64,000 bases of DNA, taken from the NCBI RefSeq assembly GCF_021378075.1, contig NZ_JAJUOS010000010.1:1-64000 (forward strand), written 5' to 3'. The notes beneath the pieces are model-generated. The model was not told the origin of the DNA, made no database searches, and was given only the letters and a program-made list of their open reading frames with translations. Positions 16,631 to 24,710 of the stretch are shown here, piece after piece. The position numbers and the translations under genes were made by a program. This DNA comes from Rhodobacter flavimaris. Its GTDB lineage: Bacteria; Pseudomonadota; Alphaproteobacteria; Rhodobacterales; Rhodobacteraceae. Positions within the stretch are counted from its first letter, which is position 1. Each line of letters begins with the position of its first letter.

Positions 16631-17208
16631 AGCTCTCGTCCCCAGAATTGCAGCGGTTTTTCGGTGCTGCCAGCCTCGCCCAGATCCCGCCACTTGAAGC
16701 GCGCGACGACGCCAGGCAGAGGCGCATAGCCGCGCTTGCGCCAGAACGCATCGAGCGGGCGGTAATCGGCGGGCCGTAGCGGGTGATCGAGCGACCGCAT
16801 CACCGAGCAGAACACCGAATGGCTGCGCCCTAGGCCGCGCGCATGGGCCTCGCGCGCATCGAAAAACGCGTGCCCCAGCCCCTGCCCGCGATAGTCCGGC
16901 AGCAGGACCGACTCGGCGCAGTAAAAGACCTGATTCAGCGCCAGACCGGTCTGCGCGAAGGGGGCGGCGAAATCCTCGGCATGGTCTTCCAGCGGCGTGC
17001 CTGTTGCGGCACCGACCAGCCGCGCGCCATCAAACGCGCCGACCACCGCCGCCGCCGCCGAGGCGCGGTAGCTTTCCAGATAGCCGCGCTCATAGTCGAG
17101 CGATCCGTCATAGAGATAGGGCCAGTCCCGAAAGACCGCGATCCGCAGCCGCGCCACGTCGTCAAGCGCGGCGTCCAGCGCCGCGCCGGTCAGGACGCGG
17201 ACTTCCAT
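16627..17208 (-). CDS. GNAT family N-acetyltransferase
   Basis: A 193-residue acetyltransferase. The acetyl-CoA binding block is ESVLLPDYRGQGLGHAFFDARE, with the Q/R-x-x-G-x-G/A motif in RGQGLG. Earlier, AAVVGAFDGARLVGAATG forms the preceding beta strands. LDAFWRKRGYAPLPG matches the C-terminal strand of the fold. It overlaps the SnoaL gene upstream (TGATG) and the nitrilase gene downstream (ATGA), so the three genes are translationally coupled. The substrate is unknown; the nitrilase partner hints that an amide or amine is modified and hydrolysed in one pathway. Confidence 0.87.
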   Translation of the reverse strand: MEVRVLTGAALDAALDDVARLRIAVFRDWPYLYDGSLDYERGYLESYRASAAAAVVGAFDGARLVGAATGTPLEDHAEDFAAPFAQTGLALNQVFYCAESVLLPDYRGQGLGHAFFDAREAHARGLGRSHSVFCSVMRSLDHPLRPADYRPLDAFWRKRGYAPLPGVVARFKWRDLGEAGSTEKPLQFWGREL

Positions 17209-17615
17209 CAGCTGACCTGCCGGATCCAGTCGGCGAGGTTGTAATAGGTCGTCACGCGCTGAATGCGCCCGTCGCGCAGGGTGAAGAAGGTGCCAGCAGG
17301 CAGGATGTATTTCTGCCCCTTGGCCTCGGGCAGACCATCGTCGCTTTCCAGATAGACGCCGTTCACCACGAATTCCGCAGCAGCGCGGGTACCCGAGTCA
17401 TTGGCCATAACCACGACATCGCTCAGATGCTCGCGGTAGCAGCGCGTCATATGGGCGTTGAAGGCGCGGAACGCCTCGATACCGTGGCGGATCTGGCCTT
17501 CGTTGACGTGATGCTCGAAATCATCGCTCAGCAGGGCTTCCATCCCCGCCGTGTCGCCTGCGTTGAACGCGTCGTAATAGGCCGAAATCGTGGCAAGGGC
17601 GGTTGCGCGGGGCAT
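17208..17615 (-). CDS. SnoaL-like / NTF2-fold ketosteroid isomerase-related protein
   Basis: A 135-residue NTF2-fold protein. The pattern YYDAFNAGDTAGMEALLSDD, then HHVNEGQIRHGIEAF, then FTLRDGRIQRVTTYYNLADW is typical of the SnoaL-like polyketide-cyclase or ketosteroid-isomerase-related family in Rhodobacteraceae. The fold makes a small cone-shaped pocket; activity cannot be read from sequence. It begins the GNAT-nitrilase set, 16 bases downstream of the phosphatase gene, and its stop overlaps the GNAT start. Confidence 0.82.
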   Translation of the reverse strand: MPRATALATISAYYDAFNAGDTAGMEALLSDDFEHHVNEGQIRHGIEAFRAFNAHMTRCYREHLSDVVVMANDSGTRAAAEFVVNGVYLESDDGLPEAKGQKYILPAGTFFTLRDGRIQRVTTYYNLADWIRQVS

Positions 17616-17631
17616 GGCAGTCTCCGTGTGT

Positions 17632-18087
17632 TTATTCTTTGGGCGGGCCGAAGCGCGCGATCATGTTGCGGCTGATCTGCTCGCGGGTTGAGCGGTAGGC
17701 GGCCAGTCGCGCCTCGCGGTTCTCGCCGGCGCCGGTCGGGTCGGTGATCGGCCAGAACTCGAGCGGTACGTGGTGCAGGCGCGACATTTCCTCGACCAGC
17801 GCGCGCGAGGCAGGCGTCAGGGCAATGACCAGATCAAAGGACTCGATACTATCGCCGAAATCCGACAACTCGTTGAAATCGCGCGAGCGATGGCGGGTCA
17901 GATCGACGCCGATCTCGTTGCACACGGCGATTGTGAAGCCGTCGATCTCCAGGTCCGACTTCACGCCCGCAGACTGCACATAGACCTCGCGGCCGTAGTA
18001 TTTCTTCATCATCCCCTCAGCCATCGGCGAGCGCGTGGCATTGTGGTCGCAGCAAAAAAGGACCGAGTGGGGAAGACTGGGCATCAT
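17632..18087 (-). CDS. Low molecular weight phosphatase family protein
   Basis: A 151-residue protein of the low molecular weight protein tyrosine phosphatase / arsenate reductase fold. The P-loop is CDHNATRS, a C-x5-R-S signature near residues 13-20, and the general acid Asp is probably in ITDPTG near 120. The loop differs from classical LMW-PTPs (CxGNxCRS), so the substrate may not be phosphotyrosine. ATG at 18087 overlaps the UPF0262 stop. In related genomes this gene normally sits directly upstream of infA; here three extra genes intervene. Confidence 0.85.
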   Translation of the reverse strand: MMPSLPHSVLFCCDHNATRSPMAEGMMKKYYGREVYVQSAGVKSDLEIDGFTIAVCNEIGVDLTRHRSRDFNELSDFGDSIESFDLVIALTPASRALVEEMSRLHHVPLEFWPITDPTGAGENREARLAAYRSTREQISRNMIARFGPPKE

Positions 18088-18563
18088 TTCACCGGGGTCA
18101 AGGCACAGACGAGGGTGAACAGTCGGCGCGCCGTGTCAATGTCGATCTCGGCCTTGCCTTCGAGACGCTCCTGCAAAATCCGCGCACCCTCGTTGTGGAT
18201 GCCCCGCCGCGCCATGTCGATCGCCTCGATCTGGCTGGGGGGCAGCCGCTTGACTGCTTCGAAATAGCTCTCACAGATCTGGAAATAGTCCTTCACCGCC
18301 TGCCGGAACGGGCCGAAGGACAGGTGGAACTCAGCCACCTTGTCGCCCCCCTCGGTCGAGGTGTCAAAGACCAGACGCCCGTCGCGCACTGCCAGCGTCA
18401 GCGCGAAGGGGCCTTCGGGCGCGGCCTCGCCCTCACGGCCGGGAATGGCGAAAGAGTTGTCTTCCAGCAGATCGAAGACGGCAACGCGGCGCTCCTGCTC
18501 GATCTCGGGGGTCGGCGCGGGCAGGCCCGAGTCGTCGATTTCCAGCTTGGCAATACGCGCCAT
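18084..18563 (-). CDS. UPF0262 family protein
   Basis: A 159-residue protein that I recognise as UPF0262, an alphaproteobacterial family of unknown function regularly found after hisD. Conserved stretches are VAVFDLLEDNSF, FALTLAVRDGRLVFD, LSFGPFRQAVKDYFQICESYF, and DMARRGIHNEGARILQERL. No membrane segment or signal is present. ATG at 18563 overlaps the hisD stop (TGATG); a GTG three bases earlier is an alternative. The following phosphatase gene overlaps by four bases. Confidence 0.88.
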   Translation of the reverse strand: MARIAKLEIDDSGLPAPTPEIEQERRVAVFDLLEDNSFAIPGREGEAAPEGPFALTLAVRDGRLVFDTSTEGGDKVAEFHLSFGPFRQAVKDYFQICESYFEAVKRLPPSQIEAIDMARRGIHNEGARILQERLEGKAEIDIDTARRLFTLVCALTPVK

Positions 18564-19873
18564 CACTCGTCTCCTTCATTCAGCGCCGCAAGGCGCGCAC
18601 GCACCGAAAGGCCATGCGCCTCAAGGCTTTCCGATTTCGCCAGCGTCTCGGCCGAGGGGCCGATTGCCTTGAGCGACTCGGGGGTCATCTTGGCCAAAGT
18701 CGTGCGTTTGACAAAGTCGAGGACCGACAGCCCCGAGGAAAAACGCGCCGAGCGTGCGGTGGGCAACACATGGTTGGGGCCGCCGACATAGTCGCCGATG
18801 GCCTCGGGCGTATAGGCCCCCAGGAAGATCGCGCCCGCATGGGTGATTTCTTCGGCCAACCCGTCGGGGTCGGCCACGCACAACTCAAGATGCTCGGGCG
18901 CCACGCGGTTCGACAGCGCCGCAGCCTCGGACAGATCCTTTGCCACGATCACTGCACCGAAATCGCGCCAGCTGGCACCGGCAATGGCGCGGCGCTCTAG
19001 CGTTTCAAGCCGCTTTTCGACCGCGCGTGTGACCGCATCGGCAAAGCCCTGATCGGTGGTGATCAGGATCGACTGGGCGGATTCGTCATGTTCGGCCTGG
19101 CTCAGCAGATCCAGCGCGATCCAGTCGGGGTTGTTGTCGCCATCCGCAATCACGAGGATCTCGGACGGGCCCGCGATCATGTCGATGCCGACCTTGCCGA
19201 AAACCCGCCGCTTTGCCGCCGCCACGAAGGCGTTGCCCGGGCCGGTGATCTTGTCCACCGGCACGATGGTTTCGGTGCCATAGGCCAGCGCCGCGATCGC
19301 CTGTGCGCCGCCGATGCGATAGACCGTATCGACACCTGCCAGTCTGGCCGCCAGCAGCACCAGCGGGTTGACCACGCCGCCCGGCGTCGGGCAGGCGATG
19401 ACCAGCCGCTGCACCCCGGCGACCTTGGCCGGGATCGCGTTCATCAGAACCGAGGACGGGTAGCTTGCCAGCCCGCCCGGCACATAAAGCCCTGCCGCCG
19501 AGACCGGCGTGAAGCGCCAGCCCAGCATCGCGCCCGACATATCGCGCCACATCGCGTCATGCGGCATCTGGCGCAAATGGTAGGCACGGATGCGATCGGC
19601 CGCCAGTTCCAGCGCCGCGCGCTCTTCGGCACTGACCTTGGCGATCTCGGCCTCGATCTCGGCCTCGGAAAAGGCCAGCGTCGCGGGCGTCAGGTCGAGA
19701 CGGTCGAATTTCGAGGTCAGTTCGATCACCGCCGCATCGCCGCGCGCGCGCACATCCGCGATGATCCCCGCCACCGCCGCATCGACATCGGGGCTGTCCT
19801 CGCGCTTCATCCCCAGAAGCGCGGTGAAACGGGCCTCGAAATCGGCATCGCGGGTGTTGAGGAAATGCGGCAT
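18563..19873 (-). CDS. hisD: Histidinol dehydrogenase
   Basis: A 436-residue enzyme of the last two steps of histidine biosynthesis, oxidising L-histidinol to L-histidine with NAD. Family stretches include AGLYVPGGLASYPSSVLMN, IAGPSEILVIAD, and QAEHDESAQSILIT, whose Gln and His ligate zinc. VGGPNHVLPT holds the catalytic histidine region, and LEAHGLSVRARL supplies the last zinc ligand. Length is normal. ATG at 19873 has GGAGA upstream. It is followed without gap by UPF0262 and the phosphatase, a cluster common in Rhodobacteraceae, and not by other his genes. Confidence 0.97.
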   Translation of the reverse strand: MPHFLNTRDADFEARFTALLGMKREDSPDVDAAVAGIIADVRARGDAAVIELTSKFDRLDLTPATLAFSEAEIEAEIAKVSAEERAALELAADRIRAYHLRQMPHDAMWRDMSGAMLGWRFTPVSAAGLYVPGGLASYPSSVLMNAIPAKVAGVQRLVIACPTPGGVVNPLVLLAARLAGVDTVYRIGGAQAIAALAYGTETIVPVDKITGPGNAFVAAAKRRVFGKVGIDMIAGPSEILVIADGDNNPDWIALDLLSQAEHDESAQSILITTDQGFADAVTRAVEKRLETLERRAIAGASWRDFGAVIVAKDLSEAAALSNRVAPEHLELCVADPDGLAEEITHAGAIFLGAYTPEAIGDYVGGPNHVLPTARSARFSSGLSVLDFVKRTTLAKMTPESLKAIGPSAETLAKSESLEAHGLSVRARLAALNEGDE

Positions 19874-19949
19874 GACGGTCTCCTTATCCGTTCAACGGGA
19901 TAGAGAGTTGCGCGCCCCTCGGCAAGCGCGCGCGTTCAAAAACAAGGCC

Positions 19950-20426
19950 TCAGGACAGATCCTTGCGCATCGGGCGGCCCAGAATCCAGCGCCCCTCGCG
20001 CGCAGGGCCATCGGCATGCCACCCGTGATGACGGTAGAAGGCAAAAGCCGTTGCGGTCGAGGTCAATAGCCCCCGGCTGCGGCCCATGCCCACCAGCTCG
20101 GCCTCCATCGCCGCGAGTAGCGCCGAGGAGTAACCTTGACGTCGCGCCTCGGGGTGGACGTATAAGAGCGTGATCTTGCCGGTGTCGTCCGGCTGGCCCG
20201 CCCATTCGATGGCGCCCACCGCCTCGATCCGCTCATGCCCGGCGACGTAAAGCCGCCCGCCGGGTGCCGCGATCATTGCGGCCACGCTTTCGGGTGTCTT
20301 GTTGGCCAGCCAGTTTGCAATCTTCGGCGGATCGTCCTGATGATCGGCGCTGCACAGATCGCGGATCGACGCGCAGAGCACTTCCGAGATGCGCACAGCA
20401 TCCTCGGGGCGCGCCGCGCGGATCAT
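19950..20426 (-). CDS. GNAT family N-acetyltransferase
   Basis: A 158-residue acetyltransferase with the acetyl-CoA motif LYVHPEARRQGYSSALLAAME and the C-terminal strand TSTATAFAFYRHHGWH. The N-terminus MIRAARPEDAVRISEVLCASI is a standard GNAT opening. ATG at 20426 overlaps the DUF2948 stop by four bases. It sits between DUF2948 and hisD, genes that are usually adjacent in this family. Substrate unknown. Confidence 0.85.
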   Translation of the reverse strand: MIRAARPEDAVRISEVLCASIRDLCSADHQDDPPKIANWLANKTPESVAAMIAAPGGRLYVAGHERIEAVGAIEWAGQPDDTGKITLLYVHPEARRQGYSSALLAAMEAELVGMGRSRGLLTSTATAFAFYRHHGWHADGPAREGRWILGRPMRKDLS

Positions 20427-20899
20427 TCCGGATGCACCGGCGCCGCGCCCGACACCGCGCGGTAAGGCCGCGTGACATCGCGCAGATCGACCGAAAGACA
20501 TTCGGCCGATGCCGCAATGGCGCCATCGCCCGCCAGCGTCAGCACGAGTTGCCCTGCCCCGTCCACACCCGCGTCCCACGCGATGTCGAGAATCGACAAA
20601 ACCAGATCGCGATCGGCCCGGTCGATCCCGCTCGAGGCCACGCGGGTCACGTCCGAGATCACCAGCAAAGACTGAACCCGTTCGTAATCCCGCCCCTCGG
20701 CCTCGGCCCGTGCCTTGTCTTCCCAGCGAAAGCGATTGACGAGCAAGGCCAGACGGCGGGCCTTGGCCTCCCACACGATTTCGGTGATCGGCAGAACGGC
20801 ATCCTGCACCAGCGTGGCAATCACGCCCAGATCCTCGGGCGTCTCTGCCCGCAGGCTCAGCGCCCCTTCCGCCGCGTCCTCGAATCGTGCGTCCGCCAT
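20423..20899 (-). CDS. DUF2948 family protein
   Basis: A 158-residue soluble protein matching DUF2948, found mainly in alphaproteobacteria. Typical stretches are LRAETPEDLGVIATLVQDAV, EIVWEAKARRLALLVNRFRW, and LSILDIAW near the end. No function is known. ATG at 20899 overlaps the murA stop (TGATG), and the conserved linkage to murA suggests co-expression with cell-wall synthesis genes. Confidence 0.88.
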   Translation of the reverse strand: MADARFEDAAEGALSLRAETPEDLGVIATLVQDAVLPITEIVWEAKARRLALLVNRFRWEDKARAEAEGRDYERVQSLLVISDVTRVASSGIDRADRDLVLSILDIAWDAGVDGAGQLVLTLAGDGAIAASAECLSVDLRDVTRPYRAVSGAAPVHPE

Positions 20900-22167
20900 C
20901 AGTCCCCCTTCACCCGCTCGATCTTGGCGCCGACGGCGCTGAGCTTTTCCTCGACCCGTTCGTAGCCGCGATCGAGGTGATAGACGCGGCTGACCATGGT
21001 TTCGCCCTCGGCCGCAAGCGCCGCCAGAATCAGCGACACCGAGGCCCGCAGGTCGGTCGCCATGACGCGCGCGCCTTTCAGCTTGTCCACACCATGCACG
21101 GTTGCATGACCGCCGTGAACCTCGATCTTGGCGCCCATGCGCACCAGTTCGGGCGCGTGCATGAAGCGGTTCTCGAAGATCTTCTCTTCCAGCACCGAGG
21201 TTCCCTCGGCCGTGCACAACAGCGCCATCATCTGCGCCTGAAGGTCGGTGGGGAAGCCCGGGAAAGGCTCGGTCACCACATCAACCGCGCGCACGCGGCC
21301 ATTCTTGCGGCTGACCTTGATGCCGGTGTGGGTCTGTTCGACCGAAATCCCCGCCGCGTCGAGCTTTTCGCAGAAGCTCTCGATCAGGTCGATGCGGCCG
21401 CCCAGGCACTCGACCTCGCCGCCGCAAATCGCGGGGGCCAGCATATAGGTGCCCAGCTCGATACGGTCGGTGACAACGGGGTGAGTCGCGCCGTGCAGCC
21501 GGTCAACGCCCTGAATGGTGATGTCCGAGGTGCCCTCGCCCTCGATCTGCGCCCCCATGGCGCGCAGGCATTTCGCCAGATCGACGATTTCAGGCTCGCG
21601 CGCGGCGTTCTTGAGAACCGAGGTTCCCTTCGCCAGTACCGCCGCCATCAGGAAGTTCTCGGTCGCGCCGACCGAGGCAAAGCGCATCTCATGTACCGCG
21701 CCCTTGAGGCCGCCGCGCGCATTGGCGTGCAGATAGCCGTCCTTCAGCTCGATCTCGGCACCAAGCGCGGCCAGCGCGTCGATGTGAATATCCATCGGGC
21801 GCGCGCCGATTGCACAGCCGCCGGGCAGCGACACGACCGCATGGCCCAGACGCGCCAACAGCGGCCCCAGCACCAGATTCGACGCGCGCATCTTGCGCAC
21901 GATGTCATAATCCGCGACCGGCTTGATCTCGCCATGGCACGAGGTCGCCAGAACCTTGCCATCTTGCAACGCCGTCACCTCGGCCCCAAGCGAGGCCAGA
22001 AGCTGCGTCATGGTGCGAATGTCCGACAGGCGCGGCGCATTGGTCAGCGTCAGCGGCTCTTCGCTCAGCAGCGTTGCCGGCATCAGCGCAAGACACGCGT
22101 TCTTGGCCCCGGCAATCGGGATCTGGCCCTTCAGCGGCCCGTTGCCGCGCACGATGATCGAATCCAT
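20899..22167 (-). CDS. murA: UDP-N-acetylglucosamine 1-carboxyvinyltransferase
   Basis: A 422-residue MurA, the first committed enzyme of peptidoglycan synthesis, transferring enolpyruvate from phosphoenolpyruvate to UDP-GlcNAc in the cytoplasm. [13 protein letters not shown] is near residues 22-34. The catalytic cysteine lies in [14 protein letters not shown] near residue 115, so the enzyme should be fosfomycin-sensitive. Two EPT-type domains are complete, and the length is normal. ATG at 22167 immediately follows the stop of a 57-residue gene. DUF2948 overlaps its 3' end. Confidence 0.97.
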   Translation of the reverse strand: MDSIIVRGNGPLKGQIPIAGAKNACLALMPATLLSEEPLTLTNAPRLSDIRTMTQLLASLGAEVTALQDGKVLATSCHGEIKPVADYDIVRKMRASNLVLGPLLARLGHAVVSLPGGCAIGARPMDIHIDALAALGAEIELKDGYLHANARGGLKGAVHEMRFASVGATENFLMAAVLAKGTSVLKNAAREPEIVDLAKCLRAMGAQIEGEGTSDITIQGVDRLHGATHPVVTDRIELGTYMLAPAICGGEVECLGGRIDLIESFCEKLDAAGISVEQTHTGIKVSRKNGRVRAVDVVTEPFPGFPTDLQAQMMALLCTAEGTSVLEEKIFENRFMHAPELVRMGAKIEVHGGHATVHGVDKLKGARVMATDLRASVSLILAALAAEGETMVSRVYHLDRGYERVEEKLSAVGAKIERVKGD

Positions 22168-22341
22168 CTACTCGTTCCCTTCCGCCTCATCCCCGGTCTC
22201 GGCCGCCCGCGCGCGCGTCTGCGCCTTGCGGCGCTGAAGATTGGCACGCAACGCCGCCGCCAGCCGCTCGTCGCGGCTCAGCTCGGCGGACGGTTTGTCC
22301 TTGCCCTGCTGGCTTTTCGATCCGGGGGGTTTGTCATTCAT
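22168..22341 (-). CDS. Small charged hypothetical protein upstream of murA
   Basis: A 57-residue hydrophilic protein with a Gly/Lys/Ser-rich start (MNDKPPGSKSQQGKDKPSAE), then an amphipathic stretch ERLAAALRANLQRRKAQTRAR and an acidic tail ending EAEGNE. Its stop is directly followed by the murA ATG, which indicates one transcript. Similar short proteins are often annotated beside murA in Rhodobacteraceae, but I know no function. ATG at 22341 has GAGGGGCC upstream. Confidence 0.7.
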   Translation of the reverse strand: MNDKPPGSKSQQGKDKPSAELSRDERLAAALRANLQRRKAQTRARAAETGDEAEGNE

Positions 22342-22456
22342 GGCCCCTCTGTAGCCTGCCCGGAAAAATGTGTCGAGAGAGGGTGCGACTTTGCGCTTGC
22401 GCACCTCGGCGAATACGTCTAAATCCCCGCCCACGGTCGAAACACACCGGTTCGGC

Positions 22457-22531
<75 letters not shown>

Positions 22532-22606
22532 TCTCCCCCTAGTTTGAGGAACTTGCCCCCCCGGCTGGCGATTCCGTTTGGCTTTTCCCTGCGCCCATTC
22601 GGCCAA

Positions 22607-22630
22607 GAAAAAAGGGGCCAAAGCCCCTTT
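22607..22630 (-). terminator. Rho-independent terminator after the imelysin operon
   Basis: On the minus strand AAAGGGGC pairs with GCCCCTTT around a four-base loop and is followed by a run of T. It starts just after the stop of the DUF1513 gene at 22632, closing that operon. Confidence 0.85.
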
Positions 22631-22631
22631 G

Positions 22632-23702
22632 TCAGCCCAATGCGACCAAGTGATTGTCCCAGGACACACTTGCACTCGACAGCGGCTCTAGGCGCCCGTC
22701 GATAACCCGCGCAACAAGGCCCTGCCCGTCGGTCGCGACGAATCCCCCCTCAGCGCAAGGGCCAAGCCCGCAGACATCGGCCCGCGCCAGCGACCAGAGC
22801 GGCACTCCCATGGCCGAGAATGCCTGAATGCGCCCGCCCTTGGGCGAGGTGATCGCCACCTGCTGGCCATCCTGCGTATAGGCAACTGACCCCGCATAGC
22901 CCTTCATCGCGAACATCTCCGCATCGAACGGCTCGGCCAGAATCACGTCCTCGCCCCGGCGGTGGAGCCCCAGCAGCGGCACTGGCTCGGCCAGATCGCC
23001 CTGCCATTGCATCGCGAAGGCCACCTGCCCGTCCGAGCGCAGCGCGAGATGGCGGATCGAGTTCTGCCAAAGCTCGGGCAGTTCCACGACCTCAAGCACC
23101 GCGCCCTCCGGGCTCAGGTAGCTCAGGTTCGGGCGCATCGTGTCCAGGTTCAGCGGTGTGCGGTCCGAGGGATCGGTCTGGATGCCGCCATTGACCACCA
23201 CCAGATCGTCTGAGCCCGGCAGGCGTCGGATCTCATGCGGGCCGATCCCGTTCGAGGCGAACTCGCCAATCCGTTGATAGCCGCGCGCGGCATCCCAAAG
23301 GCCGATCCGCCCCTCGGAGCCTTCGGCCACCACTTCCGAGGTATAAAGCGTCGCGCCATCCGCCGAATAGACGCCGTGGCCGTTGAACTGGCGCCCCTCG
23401 GGCGGGGTCAGGCGCGCGGTCGTGGCGCCGGTGGCGCAGTCGATCACCAGCGCAAACGTGCCCGGACGGCGGGCGAAGGCCACGGCCTCGGGGCGCGTCG
23501 GATGCGCAGTCGCCGCATGGCCCCGCGACGGCAGGGGCAGCGAAAAGAGCCGCTCGCCCGCGCGCGAAATGCCACTGAGCGAATAGTCTCCGCTCACCTC
23601 TTTCGCTGCGGCCAGATAGGCCGGGCTGCCCGCATCCGCCCAGCTTGCGCGCGGCAACGCCGCCGCTGCGGCAAGCGAGGCGAGAAAAGCACGACGTTTC
23701 AT
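22632..23702 (-). CDS. DUF1513 domain-containing protein, periplasmic
   Basis: A 356-residue secreted protein with a Tat-like or Sec signal (MKRRAFLASLAAAAALPRAS). The rest reads like a beta-propeller: HPTRPEAVAFARRPG, FNGHGVYSADGATLYTSE, GIGPHEIRRLPGSDDLVV, and NSIRHLALRSDGQVAFAMQW. This is the DUF1513 family, always seen as the last gene of imelysin operons. Its role is unknown, perhaps as a scaffold or sensor for periplasmic iron handling. It lies 18 bases after the second imelysin gene and is followed by a terminator. Confidence 0.9.
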   Translation of the reverse strand: MKRRAFLASLAAAAALPRASWADAGSPAYLAAAKEVSGDYSLSGISRAGERLFSLPLPSRGHAATAHPTRPEAVAFARRPGTFALVIDCATGATTARLTPPEGRQFNGHGVYSADGATLYTSEVVAEGSEGRIGLWDAARGYQRIGEFASNGIGPHEIRRLPGSDDLVVVNGGIQTDPSDRTPLNLDTMRPNLSYLSPEGAVLEVVELPELWQNSIRHLALRSDGQVAFAMQWQGDLAEPVPLLGLHRRGEDVILAEPFDAEMFAMKGYAGSVAYTQDGQQVAITSPKGGRIQAFSAMGVPLWSLARADVCGLGPCAEGGFVATDGQGLVARVIDGRLEPLSSASVSWDNHLVALG

Positions 23703-23720
23703 GAGGGTAGTCCTTTATTG

Positions 23721-24710
23721 TCAGTCGCCATCGGCCGAGTTGAACCCGGCCGACACGCCCAGAAGCGTGCCGATCTCGGCCTCGGCGGCGGTGCGTGCGG
23801 CCTGGATGGCCTGTTGCAAGATCTCGACCTTGAGCCGCCCCGAGGGATCGGAGACGCCCGCGAAGGTCGGATCGTCAAGCTTGCCCGCCAGATCGAGCGC
23901 ACGGTCGAACGCGGCCTCGGTTTGCGGGATCTCACCCAGCCCCTGCGCAAGCGCCTCGGCCATCGCGCGCAGAGCGGTCAGCGACAGGGTCACGTTGCGC
24001 AGGCTGCGGCCGGAGGCCAGCGCCTCGGCCCGTTCCGGGCGGGGCTTGTCGAAGGTGCCAAGCGGGCGCCCAATGCGCGTGTCGGCATCGAACTCAAGCC
24101 CTGTAATCAGCTGGGTGAACAGCGCCTGCCGCCCTTCGGAGGCAGTCAGGAAGGTCGCGTTGCCCTCGGCCCCGGCGCTTAGCACCAGATCGGCATAACC
24201 GCCCGTCCAGCCTGCCTCGGTGGTCGCGGCCATCGCGGCCAGATCCTGCGCCAGTGCCTTGCGCAGATCGCAAGCATAAGCGTCGCTTATTTGCGCGCTA
24301 TCGCCATAAATCAGCCGCTCCAACCCGAACAATCCGCGCGCGGCGACCGAGACTTGCGCCATCGCCTCGGACGTCAGCAGGGCGGGGTCGGCCTTGGTCA
24401 GCATCGCGTCCAGCTGACGCCCGCCGATATTCTTCGGGTCGGGCCAATAGGCGATGGCCAGGGCGCGGCCCTGCTCCTCCACCGGCCCCATGCGCAGATG
24501 CGAAACGCCAAGCCAGGCGTCGAAGGTGGCGTTCCATTCGTCGCGCAGGCCCTCGGCCGCGCAGTCTGTCTGCGCAGCAGCAGCCAGATCGGCGCTTGCC
24601 TTGCTGAAGGCGGCATAGCCCGGCAGGACATGCTTGCTGATCACTTCCGGCACATCGGCCATGGCGGGGGACGCAAGGGCCAAAAGGGCGGCAAGGGCAG
24701 GCAAACGCAT
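23721..24710 (-). CDS. Imelysin-family (peptidase M75) periplasmic protein
   Basis: A 329-residue imelysin-like protein with a signal peptide (LPALAALLALASPAMA). The region GLFGLERLIYGD corresponds to the GxHxxE block of imelysins, with Phe-Gly-Leu-Glu in place of the usual histidine, so any peptidase-like or metal site is altered. This second, shorter paralogue type sits between the di-heme gene and DUF1513 in iron-regulated operons. It is probably a periplasmic iron-binding or docking protein rather than a protease. ATG at 24710 overlaps the upstream stop (TGATG). Confidence 0.88.
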   Translation of the reverse strand: MRLPALAALLALASPAMADVPEVISKHVLPGYAAFSKASADLAAAAQTDCAAEGLRDEWNATFDAWLGVSHLRMGPVEEQGRALAIAYWPDPKNIGGRQLDAMLTKADPALLTSEAMAQVSVAARGLFGLERLIYGDSAQISDAYACDLRKALAQDLAAMAATTEAGWTGGYADLVLSAGAEGNATFLTASEGRQALFTQLITGLEFDADTRIGRPLGTFDKPRPERAEALASGRSLRNVTLSLTALRAMAEALAQGLGEIPQTEAAFDRALDLAGKLDDPTFAGVSDPSGRLKVEILQQAIQAARTAAEAEIGTLLGVSAGFNSADGD

